A program made the translations under genes and the position numbers. DNA of 64,000 nucleotides, taken from assembly GCA_009809945.1 (NCBI GenBank), contig WTPW01000146.1:565042-629041 (forward strand), read 5' to 3'. Position 1 is the first letter of the stretch; every line of letters begins with the position of its first letter. The DNA is from Gigaspora margarita. Taxonomy: Eukaryota > Glomeromycota > Glomeromycetes > Diversisporales > Gigasporaceae. This document shows positions 22,032 to 34,043 of the stretch, in pieces. Below the pieces are notes generated by a model. That model made no database searches, was not told the origin of the DNA, and was given only the letters and a program-made list of their open reading frames with translations.

Positions 22032-23295
22032 TTTAAGGTGAGGTCATGCCTCTGGTCTTTATTAAGCGTATATCAATTGTTACAATGATGCAGCATCTAT
22101 TGCGGTACAATCTTTATACTATCTACTAAGTACCGAAACTTGGACTATTTTATCCATGACCTAAACCTACCAGAGCCTACCATATTCCCATTTATATAGC
22201 CAGCCTGGTTTTTGTACGTCCCTTTCTAGCCAACAATTGGTATTCACATGTCCGCCACTTTACCTACATTTCCTAATATCATCACTTCCAATTTGGTGTA
22301 TGTGATTCCAGGTAGGCGCTTTATGCTTCCAATTTGGTGTACCTTTTATATCCTTACTAGCGTACTTCTCGGGAGTTCGTATCTCAAGCCATGCAGCTGC
22401 CTCTACCACATTGGGTAAGTATCTCAAGCCTGCATGTTGCCACAACTAGCTGATTTTTCTGCGACTTGGGGACCCAGGATTTAACGTTCCGAATTCGGAA
22501 ATGTGCGAACGACTGTACTTCCCGCTATGGTGATGAGGTAACCAGGCATGTTTCGCAAATGCTTCCAGTGCTGAATATAGTTGGATGGCATCATGAGGCT
22601 CAGGCCAACCCTGACTTTCGTACAACTACATGCACTTATACCAGCTATACCCGTATTGGTGGTCCCAGATCCTCTTAGCGTCCTAAGACTCCCATATGGG
22701 TGCACCCAGAGCTCCGTTGGGACTTGACACGTACACNCCTCCATGCTTCTACTTCTCATTGGCCGTTAAGTTCTGTCTGCCCTTACAGGGTTCAATCTGA
22801 CCCCCAGTACTCACATCCAACCTTTCCACCTTATCCTGATCCCTCCCAAACTACCAAACCAGTTAGCCCGGAAGGATTGGTCGGCCGGGCTCGCATGCCA
22901 ACAGACTCCCTTTACTTGGCACCTACTTCCGAAATGTAGGTCCTTTTCCTCCGGTCGATTCCAGCGGCCAGGTTGGTATCCCCTTTTTGCCGTAGGGTTT
23001 TTCCATCCGGTTCTTCAGTCTTCAGTAGGTCCAGTTTTCTGTAGTACCGTAAAAGGATCCTCCCTGCTTGGGGCTTGCCAAATGGGTTCCGTTGCTCTGG
23101 TTTCTTGGATTTTGTATTCGCCGATGCTCCCATTCAAGATGGTAGTACCAAGACTACAGGTAATATACCCAACCGATCGATGAGCAACAGTTCCACAACA
23201 GATCTATTTTTCTAATTCGTCTCCAGTGGGATTTGAACTCTAGACCTGCCGCTTGGGGGGTGACAACCAAACAACTTCTCTATGTCGCCACACCC
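22032..23295 (-). mobile_element. Long tRNA-headed SINE-like retroposon, minus strand, tail in the gap
   Basis: The GC-richer body contrasts with its surroundings. The minus-strand head at about 23210-23293 looks like a decayed tRNA gene, with a B-box-like GAGTTCAAATCCC. Body words such as CTTGCCAAATGGGTTCC (about 23078) recur in the SINE pieces at 56111-56443. The frames inside it on both strands are not supported as genes. The 3' end is lost in the N gap, so size and target duplication are unknown. Confidence 0.65.
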
Positions 23296-23339
23296 TTTCA
23301 ATATAAAACAATTATATTATATATTGATCAATATCTATA

Positions 23340-23442
23340 TATAAAATTTGCAGATGATACTAATAAGTTGATAAAATAAATAATAAACAAATAAAAATAA
23401 AAAAATAAAATAATCCTATATAAAAAAAATTTATTTGTTATA
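23340..23442 (-). repeat. Gypsy 3' LTR, truncated
   Basis: It matches 36640-36741 (the blocks AAAATAAATAATAAAC and TATATAAAAAAA). Only ~100 bases remain of ~1456. In element orientation the LTR start reads TATAACAAAT, against TGTAACAAAT in the other LTR. Confidence 0.7.
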
Positions 23443-23456
23443 TCTGCCCTCCTAAT
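23443..23456 (-). promoter_or_regulatory. Polypurine tract of the gypsy element
   Basis: On the minus strand AGGAGGGCAGA sits directly before the LTR start, the expected place for the plus-strand DNA primer. Confidence 0.6.
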
Positions 23457-24789
23457 TATCAATCCCTTGTGAAAGGGTCACTTCTAAAACCTCTTCAATT
23501 TTTTGCTATACTAAAGTCTGAGCTTCAGTATATAACTAGGTAAATAGAATCCCATTTTAAGTCTGAAGGAAAAATCAACACGGATTAGCCTGACAAAACA
23601 GCTATTTTCAGAGTACGTAATTGTTTTGATCTTATCAACCAATCAAAACCTGTAATTTGCAGACACACACACAAACCAGATCACTATGACTCTACTGTAA
23701 TGTCCTTCTGACAATAAAACAAAATCATCTTTGAGCAATCATTGAAACATGTATGGGTGATTGCATAAGCAAAAATAAGCATGAGAGACCATGTGCTTTA
23801 TATAAATAATACGTTCTTTGTGTAGTAGTAATAAGATTGTAAAATTTATAGTTTCTCATTTTTCTCTTAAGCGCTTGTTTGGCATTTTGGTTCTAGACCT
23901 TTTTCTCTATGAGAACTCCAAGAGAAAATAGTATGGTAGTTGAGCAGCTTGTCCAAATCATTTAGAGTTAATATATTGACAAATATATGTTACTTAATCT
24001 TCTCAAGTATTTTCTAGTAGGACTTCTAGTTGTTGGTTGATGGCTTTCAATTGATAAAAGTTTTGAAAAAAAGTTTCTATTCTTTAATGAAGCCCTTGAG
24101 AATCTGGTTTGTGTTTGAACTTACAAAGGGCAAAATTTGGGATTGTTTCTCTACTGTATAAATTATTTCTTGGAAAAAAATAATATAAGCTCCTTCAATC
24201 TTGGCTTTTTCTATTTGAGTTTTTAGTTTGGCCAGGATCTTTTCGATATAAGTAGAAATAGTTACTATGTTAAAAGAAGAAATATGAAAAAAAATAAAAA
24301 AAAATGTAGATGGCTTCTTTTATTAGTAGCAATTATAATCTAAGAGGGTCCTACAAAGTTCATGCCTTGTATAATATCAAGACAACCAGTTTCTATGCAT
24401 TTTGGTTTTGAGCATGTGACTGTTTAAGGTTCTAATTTGTACAACCCAAAGAGTAGTATGTTATGTATATAATAAGGACATGAATTTTTAAGCTCCAATA
24501 TTGCTCTATACAATATTTCTAATTCAGATTTATATAAAAGAACTTGATCTCTGATTTTATATGATTCTAACTTATTTTATCTTATAATACTTCTTTTGCT
24601 TGATTTGCATTTTTTTTAATATTCTTTTAGCAGACTGTTGAACTTCTACTAATTCTCCTAGTAGTTTTTCTACTCTTCTTAGTATTTGACTTTGTATATC
24701 TTTTTTAGTTCTTTGATGGGTTTGATAGAAGGTGAGGCCAACTTCAACTAGGAGTATAACAGAGTATCTGTATAACAAGTAAAAAGGAT
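23457..24789 (-). other. Gypsy element downstream of integrase, decayed
   Basis: Expected to be integrase C-terminus and 3' untranslated region. I see short Lys-rich open pieces (for example 24572-24778 on the minus strand) but no recognisable domain. Confidence 0.4.
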
Positions 24790-25640
24790 CATAACCAGTG
24801 GTACAATAAACAGTAGTTCAATAGGCAAAGAGGACAAGAGTTACACATTCATGCCACCCTTTTTGCAACTGGTTTACACATTTATTCAAAACTCCACAAA
24901 GAAATTTGTTAAACCGTTCTACTAGCCCATTGGTTTGGAGGGATAGCAATTATTTACTGACAATCACTTCATTGACATAACATTTCACTGACAAATATTC
25001 ACTAACAAGTTCATTTTACTGACAGTTTGTTATACTAAAGTTCATTCACTGCCAAATTAGTTCTGGTCATTGTTGTTAGGGTAAGGGTAGGATTAGAGTA
25101 AAATTAGTGTTAAAGTTAATGTGCTTTTTAAAAAAAAACTTGTCAGTGAAATGAGCTTCAGTGAAACAAACTATCGGTAAAATGAACTTGTTAGTGAATA
25201 TTTGTTAGTGAAATGTTATGTTAGTGAAGTGATTGTTGGTAAATAATACGAACCTAGTTTAGAGGTAGTATACCAATGACATGTAATATACTATGGTTAT
25301 TTTTGCAAATAGTATTAATTGACTGATTACAGAAATGAGATCCCAGATTTTTTCAGAAGCTCTGTGATAGCATATTAAGTTCTTGAAAATAAATTCTGCC
25401 TTACTTTTGACATTGGCCTTTCTAGTGCCCAAGCTTCTAGCCACTTAGTAAGATATTTAGTAGCGACAACAAAATATCTTTTATTACAGGTTGTAACTAA
25501 GAGGAGACTAACTATATCTATCCCTATATGGTTAAACCATTTTCTAATTTTAATAGGTACAAAAGTTCTTGTGTATTTGGTTTTTTCTCCTTTTGACATA
25601 CATCACAGGTGTATATATATTCTTTAATAGCATTTCCCAA
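24790..25640 (-). pseudogene. pol: Gypsy integrase, broken
   Basis: Integrase joins the DNA copy to the host chromosome. The zinc-finger end (CDVCQKEK) lies near 25595. The catalytic core opens with WFNHIGIDIV at about 25510-25535, holding the first Asp, followed by KRYFVVATKYLTKW. The region of the second Asp (GSHF, near 25335) is in another frame. The catalytic Glu motif TNGLVERFN is at 24907-24936. A frameshift lies between the zinc finger and the core, another near 25400, and a MITE (24949-25248) separates the second Asp region from the Glu motif. Clearly a dead gene. Confidence 0.85.
24949..25248. mobile_element. MITE with ~100-base TIRs made of TTCACTGACAA-type sub-repeats
   Basis: Both arms contain ATTATTTAC, CAATCACTTCA, ACATAACATTTCACT, ACAAATATTCACTAACAAG and TTCATTTTAC in inverted order. 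The centre holds TTAGGGTAAGGGTAGGATT (about 25076-25094). It interrupts the integrase. Confidence 0.75.
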
Positions 25641-26279
25641 TAATATTATTGTGCAATTTATTGGTAAGTAGTGAAAAACCCAAAATGACTGAAGAGGGGA
25701 TTGTTATGCATACTAAAGAGAACAGGCTAGGTTTCACCTCTTTTTAAGAGGTTGCGACGAGTTATAAGAATTATTCTTATATAATAATCCATCTAATACT
25801 ATATAATGTTGAGTAACTTTTGTGTATCTTGAGTTAAAAAGTAAGCAGATATGGTATTATTTGCTAAATACTAAAGGTAAAGAAAATATAAATAAAGATC
25901 CATATTTACTAACTTGATCTTGTTCAAAAAGGTACAATAAAATTTTAGAGTTCAATATATAGATATTTAGCTTCTTTTAAAAAAAAGAGGGGTTTTTTTT
26001 AAAGGTTTTAAAAAAGTAAATGCCAGGATACCATAACCTGAACTGATTAACAGATTTTTCAAAAAAGGGAGTGTAAATTATTGTTATTATTATTTATTTA
26101 TTTATTATATTATTATTTTTTTTAATCTAATTATTAAAAGTTTTGTAGAACAAAACAATCATGTTAATGGGATTCTATTTTAATATGTGATAAACTATTG
26201 ATGTTAGTATGATTCTTTCTGGGCCTATAGATAGTAGTAAAAGAATATTTCATAAGGGTCATTACCTAGTGGGCAAGAC

Positions 26280-26570
26280 GGGTTTGGGTAATTAAATATT
26301 GAACAAGTATTTGAGTACAGAATGATCTATATATAAAATAAAACAGGTTCTATGCAGATAGGGTCAGAAATAGCCCACAGTCCATGCTATAGCAAGACAT
26401 TCTTTTTTAGTTACAGTATAGTTTTTTCAGTCTTCAAAAGGCTCTGAATAGTGTAATATACGAATTTCTTATGCCCTTTTCATTCGTTTGGTACAGAATG
26501 CTCCTAAGGCCACATTAGAGGCATCAGTAAAAAGAATGAAGTTATTGGAAAAAATCAGGGACACCAAAAT
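26280..26570 (-). pseudogene. pol: Gypsy RNase H, decayed
   Basis: RNase H removes the RNA strand during reverse transcription. On the minus strand FTDASNVALGAF near 26510-26545 holds the first catalytic Asp, then YTVTKKECLAIAW near 26385-26425, then a YTDHSVLKYL-like block (with I for T) near 26300-26330. Stops are scattered through it. It follows the RT thumb and precedes the integrase. Confidence 0.8.
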
Positions 26571-26639
26571 GGATGTGCTAATTAACTTTTCTTTAAGGAT
26601 CATAAAAGCTTCTTGTTGTTCTATAGTCTATTTATAATT

Positions 26640-26870
26640 AACCCTTTCTTTAATAAATAATTAAGATATGTGGCTAGGTAAGTAAAATTTTTGATAAATT
26701 TTTAGTAATATGAGACTAATCCCAAAAACCCTCTTAATTGTTTTAGGTTTTGCAAAATCATAAGTTTTTAACAGCTTCAATTTTTACTGTGTCAGTTATG
26801 ATTCCTTGCTCACTAACAATGTGTCCCAAAAATTTTAATTCTCTTCGACCAAAATAACACTCTGAGGGGT
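26640..26870 (-). pseudogene. pol: Gypsy RT, C-terminal (thumb) part
   Basis: On the minus strand PSECYFGRRELKFLGH begins next to the inserted element at 26870, then SEQGI, and QLRGFLGLVSYY-like sequence near 26690-26750. A frame change lies near 26770. It is separated from the rest of the RT by the 1547-bp TTAA element. Confidence 0.82.
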
Positions 26871-26874
26871 TTAA

Positions 26875-28421
26875 GGGTAGAGGGTATATCGATCATTTTT
26901 CATATAATTTGCGTAATGCAAGGGGAATTCATATGATTACAAAAATATGCCCCCGATTAAAATTTTTAAAGCCACAGTTTAACCTCTGTTAAAATTATGT
27001 GATACATAAATCAGAACCCCTATTTATAGCTATGAAATTTCTAAAAGTGGTTCTATTTAAAGAAAGTGCACTTACATATATAGTAAAACTTTTCTGGGTT
27101 AGCTTTAAATTTTCTGGGTAAAAATTATTTTATTATCCAATCAGATTTTAAGTAAAAATTTTTTTTTTGATTTTATAATAATCTTGCTATTACGTATTGG
27201 TCTTTTTAATATTACTACCAGGTTATATAGTATTGCTGAACAGCACATTGAACGAAGCTAAAAGTGTTCGCATAGTATGTTACTTTATACTGTTTGTTTA
27301 GCATTTTTTGCTCTTTTTTAAGTTGGCTAACTTTTTTTTTATTAAAACAGTCCGTAATATAAATTGTCGGGATGATGCTAAAATCAGATGATGCTAAAAT
27401 TCACGTGATCGCTGTATCATCGGATTTCCTAAAATTTCCAAAAATTGTGTAAACAATCAATCTAAACTATATCGAATGCTATAACTAGTTATAAAAGATC
27501 TTCTAACTGTATCAAAAAAGTGATCCTAACCCTAACTACGAGGCAAAAAGCGTCTATAAAACTACTAATAAAAAAAAATTTGTCTCGTGTTTAGGGTTAG
27601 GGTTAGGGTCGCTATTTGATACAGTTAGAAGGTCTTTTATATATAGATATCAAATGTGCGATTTATGCAGTCTTGAATTAACCCCACTCTAACCGACCCC
27701 ATTTGATTGTTTTGATTAAGTAGTGTAGATCGATTGTTTACACGATATTCAGAAATTTTAGGAAATCTGATAATATGGCGATCACGTAGATTTCAGCATC
27801 ATCCGATTTCAGCATCATCCCTGACATAAATTATATAAATGGTCTATAATGATTCCCAATTTATTGGGCTTCCTAAGGTCTTTGTTTTTTGTTTTCTTTA
27901 ATAATGGAAAGAGTAAGAATTTTAGTTTCTTTTGTTATTTATTTTTACTGCTATTTTTTTTTTACTATATTTACTTTTTTTTGGATGAAAATATCAAGGT
28001 TTCAAAAATGAAATAGGCATTTTTAGGAAAGTATAAAAGTATAGTTGCGTTTATTAAAACTTGAGTTACTAACACTTTCTAATTTACTTGTAGAATGATC
28101 TTTCTTTTTTTTTATTTAATATCATGGCAATATTTAGCTTCTTTTCATTTCTCCTAAAATGCTTTTAGTTATGTCATGCTTTGACTTTTTATTAAACATA
28201 ACATTACTGAATAAATATAATAAACTTAATAAATTAAAATACGATAATATGGTAATTAAATATTTAGAGTGATATTAGTATCTTTAAAATAACGTCTGTT
28301 ATTTCAGTTTTTATGCTATTATGTGCCGTAGAAAATTCTATCTTCGCATGTGTAAATCATATGTTACACAAAAAAATAATCACCAATTTCTTATAAAAAA
28401 TGATCAATATACCCTCTACCC
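26875..28421. mobile_element. TTAA-flanked TIR element (piggyBac-like ends), 1547 bp, inserted in the RT
   Basis: The ends GGGTAGAGGGTATAT and ATATACCCTCTACCC are flanked by TTAA (26871-26874, 28422-28425). Reading the RT across the empty site gives a sensible join (AGLTL then KPSECYFG), which confirms the target. Two shorter relatives are at 42136-42632 and 48208-48562. TTAA duplications are typical of piggyBac. No transposase frame is visible. A second element is nested at 27366-27825. Confidence 0.85.
27366..27825. mobile_element. Nested MITE with telomere-type repeats facing each other
   Basis: The ends GGGATGATGCTAAAATC and GATTTCAGCATCATCCC each contain ATGATGCT twice, followed by CACGTGATCGC. 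The probable target duplication is ATAAATT (27359-27365, 27826-27832). CCTAACCCTAAC at 27530 and a run of three TTAGGG at 27592-27611 flank the centre in opposite directions. Confidence 0.78.
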
Positions 28422-28425
28422 TTAA

Positions 28426-28830
28426 AGTAAGGCCAGCTCATCAAAGTCAGATGAAAACTACACTTAAATGATATAAATGTTTATCAAAAGATTTAGAGTA
28501 GATACTAATATCATCTAAATATACAACAACACATTCTTCTACTAAATCTTGCAAGAGAAAATCCATAAGTTGCTAAAATGTTGCTGAAGCATTTATTAAC
28601 CCAAAGGGCATAACATAAAATATAAATACACTATACTGGGTGGTAAAAGCAGTTTCAATTTATCTGAATCTTCTACTTTGACCTGCCAGTACCCACTGGC
28701 TAGGTTGAGAACACTTAAAGCATTTAAAAGGTCTTGGATTTGGGGTATTGGGTAATTATCTTTCTGTATCACTGAATTAAGCTTATAGTAATTGATACAA
28801 AACTGTGTTTTTCTATTCTTTTTTGAAACA
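28426..28830 (-). pseudogene. pol: Gypsy RT, fingers and palm
   Basis: On the minus strand: INYYKLNSVIQKDNYPIP near 28745-28800, LASGYWQVKVEDSDK near 28655-28705 (first catalytic Asp region degraded), MLCPLG near 28600-28620, and VYLDDISIYSK near 28495-28525, the YxDD catalytic box. Stops are present. The domain is cut at 28425 by the TTAA element. Confidence 0.87.
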
Positions 28831-30029
28831 AGTACAACTGGAGATGATCAAAGGTTATAACAAGGTTGGATAAAACCTTCTTTAACATTTTTGTAAGTTC
28901 TGTTTTAATAATTTTCTTTTTAGCAAATGAATGTCAATACCAGTTATATTTTATTAGTAAAGCATTTTCAGTATCAATGTGGTGCTTAATAATAGCAGTC
29001 TGTTCTAGCTTTTTCTTTTTTCACACAAATATTGTCAAATTTTCTTCTAAGAAACTGGGAAGCTGAGTATAATGTTCTCCCTCAAGGTCTGCAATATTAT
29101 AAGTACATTTTAGAAGTACTTGTTCTCTATAATAATAATCAAAAATATTAACTAAAGAACCTTACTTACTTTTTTAGCAAACCCAACAAGAATATGCCCA
29201 TGAGGGTCTAGCTTTACTTTTTCCTTCTGAAAATAAGTATTTCTTGCTAAATCATATTTAGAGTAACTGTAAAAAGTTTAAGTTCTTTTTTTTCTAATTT
29301 TAGTTGTCTTTTGCTTCATTAATCTTGCTATCAGCATCCAAGTTATTTTCAATAAACCAGTACTTACTAATTTTATTACATATATAGGGTATCATCCATT
29401 GCTAAAATTACTGGAATCATCAGACTCATAAAATATAGAAACAGAAACTTGATTTAAAAATAGAGAAATTAACTTTTTATAACAAGAAGAAAAATTACTA
29501 GATAAATGTTCAGAAGGAAAAGAATTTTTTCTCTTGAAAATACAAAATACAAATATGGAACATAACACATTATTAGAGCAAGAGTATCAGAATTTGCAAA
29601 AATTCTTTCTTATTGATAATAAAATAGTAAAGTTTAAACTGTGTTATGACTATGACTACTACTATCATCACTACTATCTTTAATATCCATTTCAACAGAA
29701 AGGGAAGGGGAAGCAAACATTAAAGGTGACAAAGAGTTTCTAAACTAATTCCTGGACTATTAGAACTTTTTAAAGGGCTGTCTAGTACTAGAAAAATACC
29801 AGAGTCATCATCAAAGCAAGGAAAATTATTAATGGATTGAGTGCAGCACATTTTTGAACCCATAGATAAGAAGACAACTAGTACAATTTTTTCTTTAAAG
29901 TTCATTACAAATAATTCAGTCTTAGATGAACCAGTTAAATAGTCTTTGTCTTCTATACCAGAATAATTATAAAGGCAGTCTTCAAATTTTTCTTTTTCAT
30001 ATTCATTACTTCCACTAGATTTGTATTCA
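28831..30029 (-). other. Gypsy pol, region between protease and RT
   Basis: Position in the element implies a linker and the start of RT. Open stretches are short and acidic (for example 29720-29905 on the minus strand, with DDDSG). No motif is safe enough to name. Confidence 0.45.
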
Positions 30030-30520
30030 GAGTTTTTTTTACTTTCTTTCAGAAATCAAATTTTCATAGAATGGTCTTTCTCCAAGGAATTATAGGTAAT
30101 TATTCTAAATTCAACTGAGATCACAATTTTCTTTCCATTCCAGATAAAATTTATTTCAGAGATTGTTCAATCATTTTTAGCCTGGACTTTAGATAGCCAA
30201 ATATTACCTACTATAGTACTATAGAAGTTGGTGTCAGTAAATACTACATCTATCGGGATTTCATCTTCTTCAACAGTGAAAGGAAAGTCAGAAATTTTGT
30301 CTAAAGGCTACTTGCTTTCTCTATATACTTTTATTATATTAATAGTAGAAGGCCATTCAACCTTAATACCCAAACCACGCAGTAGATAGAAAGAAACAAT
30401 GCTCTCTGAGGATCTACTATTTACAATCAAAAGCATAGTTTCTTCTAAGACACTAGTATCACAATAAAGGGCAGTAGATTTGCTATCATTAGCAAAAAAA
30501 ATTTGCGTAACATCTGCAAG
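30030..30520 (-). pseudogene. pol: Gypsy aspartic protease with damaged active site
   Basis: Retroviral-type protease cuts the element polyprotein. On the minus strand the layout TALYCDTS, then LLIVNSRSSESIVS (about 30396-30433), then LGIKVEWP and finally IVGNIWLSKVQAK (about 30182-30220) follows LTR-element proteases. The DSG triad position reads NSR (30413-30421); both changes need only G-to-A on the coding strand. Further stops follow. The assignment rests on pattern and position. Confidence 0.6.
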
Positions 30521-30769
30521 TTTTTATACAGGCGTAAACTTATGAAAAACTTACAATTAGTTCAGAATATTATATAGAGGTAATAATTACATAATTTTAC
30601 GCTATAGTAACTTCAGAGTATTACGAGGTGTAATAATTACGAACATTTATGATATAGTAAATTCTAAATATAGCAAAATGTAATTATGCGTAAAACAATG
30701 AACAAACATGAAAGCTTGTGAAAAGTGGCAATATTTTACAATATTTTGCATATTTTCACAAATTTTTAA

Positions 30770-32420
30770 AATTTTTAAATGATATATATATTTATATAAT
30801 TATGCTTTTCAATTATTATAAAATGCACCTATAGTGTTGAACACCATAGGTAAATTAGATTTGCAAATTCATGTAACAAAAACAAAAAAATTTTTATAAA
30901 ACAAAAAATAAATTTTAATTACTTTAGGGTTAGGGTGAGGCCTGGGATTTATTGGGCATTAGTATATACAAAATTTTGCAAGAAATATTTTTTATTAGAG
31001 CCCCAAAGGTGGTTTCATGAGCAAAATTTTGAGATATAATGTTTTTTTTTAAAAAAATAACAAAAAATTGAAAATTTATGTTACACCTGATCTTAAATTT
31101 TGATTGGCTATTCTAATATTTTGTGTAACATGGTGTTCAATACTATAGGTATATTTTAGTAAACTTGATGTTTTTTACAGGTTTTCACAATATTTTGCAA
31201 GTTTTTGCAGTTTAATATAAAATTTTATATTTATTTATTATTATTATATATTATATTTTACAATTTTTAATTAATATTACATATTTTATTATATATTACG
31301 TTATATATAGTATTATTTACATTATTACAAATATTTTAAACTACTTTCGCACTTCGTCATATTTAATTCTATTACTATATACAAAAAACTAACCCTACAC
31401 ACTTATTTTTGCTCACTTCTCAGTTAGCTATTTCTTTGCTTCTTTGTTTTCTATTATCTTTGCTTTGGCTATTCTTTTGTTTTGGCTATAACTTCATTTT
31501 ATTCTCTTTTTCTAAATACTTCCTAAAAATAGTAGAGAAGTAAAAAAATATATATATATATTTCTCAGAAGTGTTGGTGTTCTGCAAATTGCTAGAAAAA
31601 TCTAGTATATTTTTGAAAAGTGCTAGAGAAGTTAAGTTGGTATTCTTGTAAAGTGCTAGAAAAGTCACAAAGTATCAAAGAAGTCCAAAATAAATAAAAT
31701 AAAAAATAAGTAAAAAAAAAATGAAAGACAAAAAATGGATGCAAACTGGATAAAAAAATAAATAAAGCCCCAAATTTTTCATTTCTTTGAGTAAGAATTT
31801 GTGTTCTTGCAAATTCAGAAATTGCAAAAGCTGGGTTAATGTTTTTACAAATGCAAAAAAGTCATAAAGTACCAAAAAAGTCCAGGTTGGTTTTTCTGCA
31901 AAGTGCCAGGAAGTAAGGGTTCTGCTCTCGCAAAGTGCCAGAATAAAATAAATTAATAAAAAATATAAAAACAAAAAAAAAACAAAAACAAACAAAAAAA
32001 TAAATAAAGCAAAATATTGCAAAAATTTGCAAAAAATTGTGCCTAACTAAATTATTTCTTTAAAGAAGCATTCTTGAAAATTGCTAAAGAAATCAGTTGT
32101 TTGTTCTCACAGAGTGTTAGAAGTGTTAGAAGTTTAGGTTGGCTTGCACAAGGTTCCGAAAAGTTGTTTGTTATTTTGCAAAGGTGTTTTTGTAAAGTGC
32201 TGAAATAAAAATAAAATGAAAAAAAATTAAAAAATAAATAAATAAAAAAAATAATAAAAACAAAATAAAAAAAAAACAAAATAAAAACAAAAATGAAAGA
32301 AAATAAAAAAGCAAAAAAAGCAAAATAAAAGATCTAATTATATAAACAAAAGATCTAATCTGATCTTGTAGTACAGAATTTGTATATTATGTAAAATTTT
32401 GAACTATTTCAAAAATATTA
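30770..32420. repeat. Dispersed repeat R1, copy 2
   Basis: Same order of blocks as 18470-21331, with a MITE at 30819-31158. The right end carries AGATCTAATCTGATCTTGTA (32352 onwards), also present inverted at 61390. Repeated AAAGTGCCAGA words lie at about 31630-31940. It separates gypsy gag from protease, so it is probably an insertion. Confidence 0.65.
30819..31158. mobile_element. TA-flanked MITE with central telomere words
   Basis: The ends ATGCACCTATAGTGTTGAAC and GTTCAATACTATAGGTATAT are near-perfect inverses with TA at the outer edge. TTTAGGGTTAGGGTGAGG lies at 30924-30941. 340 bp. Confidence 0.75.
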
Positions 32421-32999
32421 GTTCAAGCACAATCCAAGTTACAGATCTACTGATCCAGCTTGGTTTCCTATTCTAAAATATTTCAAAAGTGGGTTCAAAA
32501 TATTTCGAAATATTTCAATTTGTATTCTTATAGTTTGTAAAAAAATCTTACAGTTTGTAAAAAAATTGTAAATTTATATAAAATTTTTATATAAATTTAC
32601 AATTTTCTTATAGTGTGTAAGAAAATGTAAATTTACATAAAAAATTTTATATAAATTTAAGTAAATTTGTGATTTTCTTATGCACTATAAGACTTAGTAG
32701 TTTTATACTAAATTTTACATAAGTTTATAATTTTCTTATGTACTGTAAAAACTTGTGAAAGTTTATATACATATATTTTTGTTGATAATGTAGAGTAATA
32801 CTAATATTAGCTCTTAAATTTCTTTTTAGAGAAACCTTTTTTTCAATATAGGCTTCAGTTAAACTCTATACACAAGGAAGAAACAATCTGGAGAAGTTGC
32901 CCAATAGTGATATTGGATGGTTTGTCTCTCAAATTAGTTATAATAGAATACAGAGAGACAAGTGAGGAAATTTGTAGCATCTTATCTTTTGGAACTTTT
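32421..32999. other. AT-rich DNA between R1 and gag
   Basis: It contains short AT-rich inverted words (AAATTTATATAAAATTTTTAT and inverses, 32560-32700). No domain is recognisable. Confidence 0.4.
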
Positions 33000-34038
33000 G
33001 GCTTGTTACAGGAGCTCACTTAGGTTTAGCTGAAGTAGTTTTAGATAAGCTTTCAGCTACCTTTACTTCTTTTTTTTTTACTTGGTTCTTTCTCCTTTTG
33101 TAATAATTGCTTTAATGTTTCCTCCTCTTCTAACTTTAGGTTATTATCCTCTTACTGATACTATTTAGTTTGCGTATAGTATTATGAGGTGGAGCATTAT
33201 TATGAGACTCTATAGCAAATAGTAGCACGTTCTCAACTGGGATACTAATATATGTAGATTGGTTATAGACTGTGTACTTTGGGTTTCAGAACTGCTTTGA
33301 ACATTATATTGGATACTGAAAGAATTTAAATTGGCAGCCATAGCAAGAAGAGCTTGCAAAGCATCTTGTACTTGGATTCCCATACTTTCAGATAAGAGCA
33401 TACTAGCATTACCATTATTCAAGTATTAGAACCAATGGGTGCAGTCAAATTTTGAGAAACTCTAGAAAGATAAAAATAAGTGGTTGGAATGAACAGTTGC
33501 TCAGGGTGGTAGGCCTGTTCACTTTTATATATTTTTGCAAAATATTTGAGAGTACCAAGTTAAATGAGGCAGGAGTACAGTAATTTCAGCTTGCATATCC
33601 AGTCTTCTCATATTTGTAAAATTATTCTTAAAAAATTTCTGGAGCTAAATGGCCTTCAATCTTGAAGCTAAATTAATATTTTATTAACAGCTTCTATTAG
33701 TTTTTCTAGGGCAGAATCAGGAGTTGAAACAGAAGAAGTGAATCTGGTAGCTGGTAACTAAAAAGAGTACAGGGCATTTACTGGAGTAGTAAGGTAAGGT
33801 AAATTTTGTCTATACACTCCTTCATATCTTTAGTATGCTCGTAAGCTGCTTGCAACAAATTAGAAGTAGAAGGAGTAATGGCAAAAACTATTTCAGGATA
33901 TAACATATTAAGAAAGATTTGTGCAAGAGCAGTTTCTGGGTATTGTTAATTTCCAAATTCTACATGTTGCAAAAGTTCTTGAATAGTGATATAATAAATA
34001 TCTACATCCTTATTAAGTTGTTGTTTATGAGTAGCTAA
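33000..34038 (-). pseudogene. gag: Gypsy gag, C-terminal part
   Basis: Minus-strand coding remnants with stops. A Lys/Glu-rich tail (EEETLKQLLQKEKEPSKKK) lies at about 33060-33140, and a stretch with QDALQALLAMAANLNSF near 33300-33380. It joins the part at 34618-35160 across the solo LTR. No intact zinc knuckle was found. Confidence 0.55.
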
Positions 34039-34043
34039 CTGTG

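Noticed and set aside
21282..22088. Long open frames across the N gaps (also 37908-38399)
   Set aside because: They exist only because N codons are read as open. No real sequence supports them.
22260..23133. Several 60-90 codon frames in the GC-richer block
   Set aside because: They lie inside a tRNA-headed retroposon. The frames overlap on both strands and are explained by the higher GC content.
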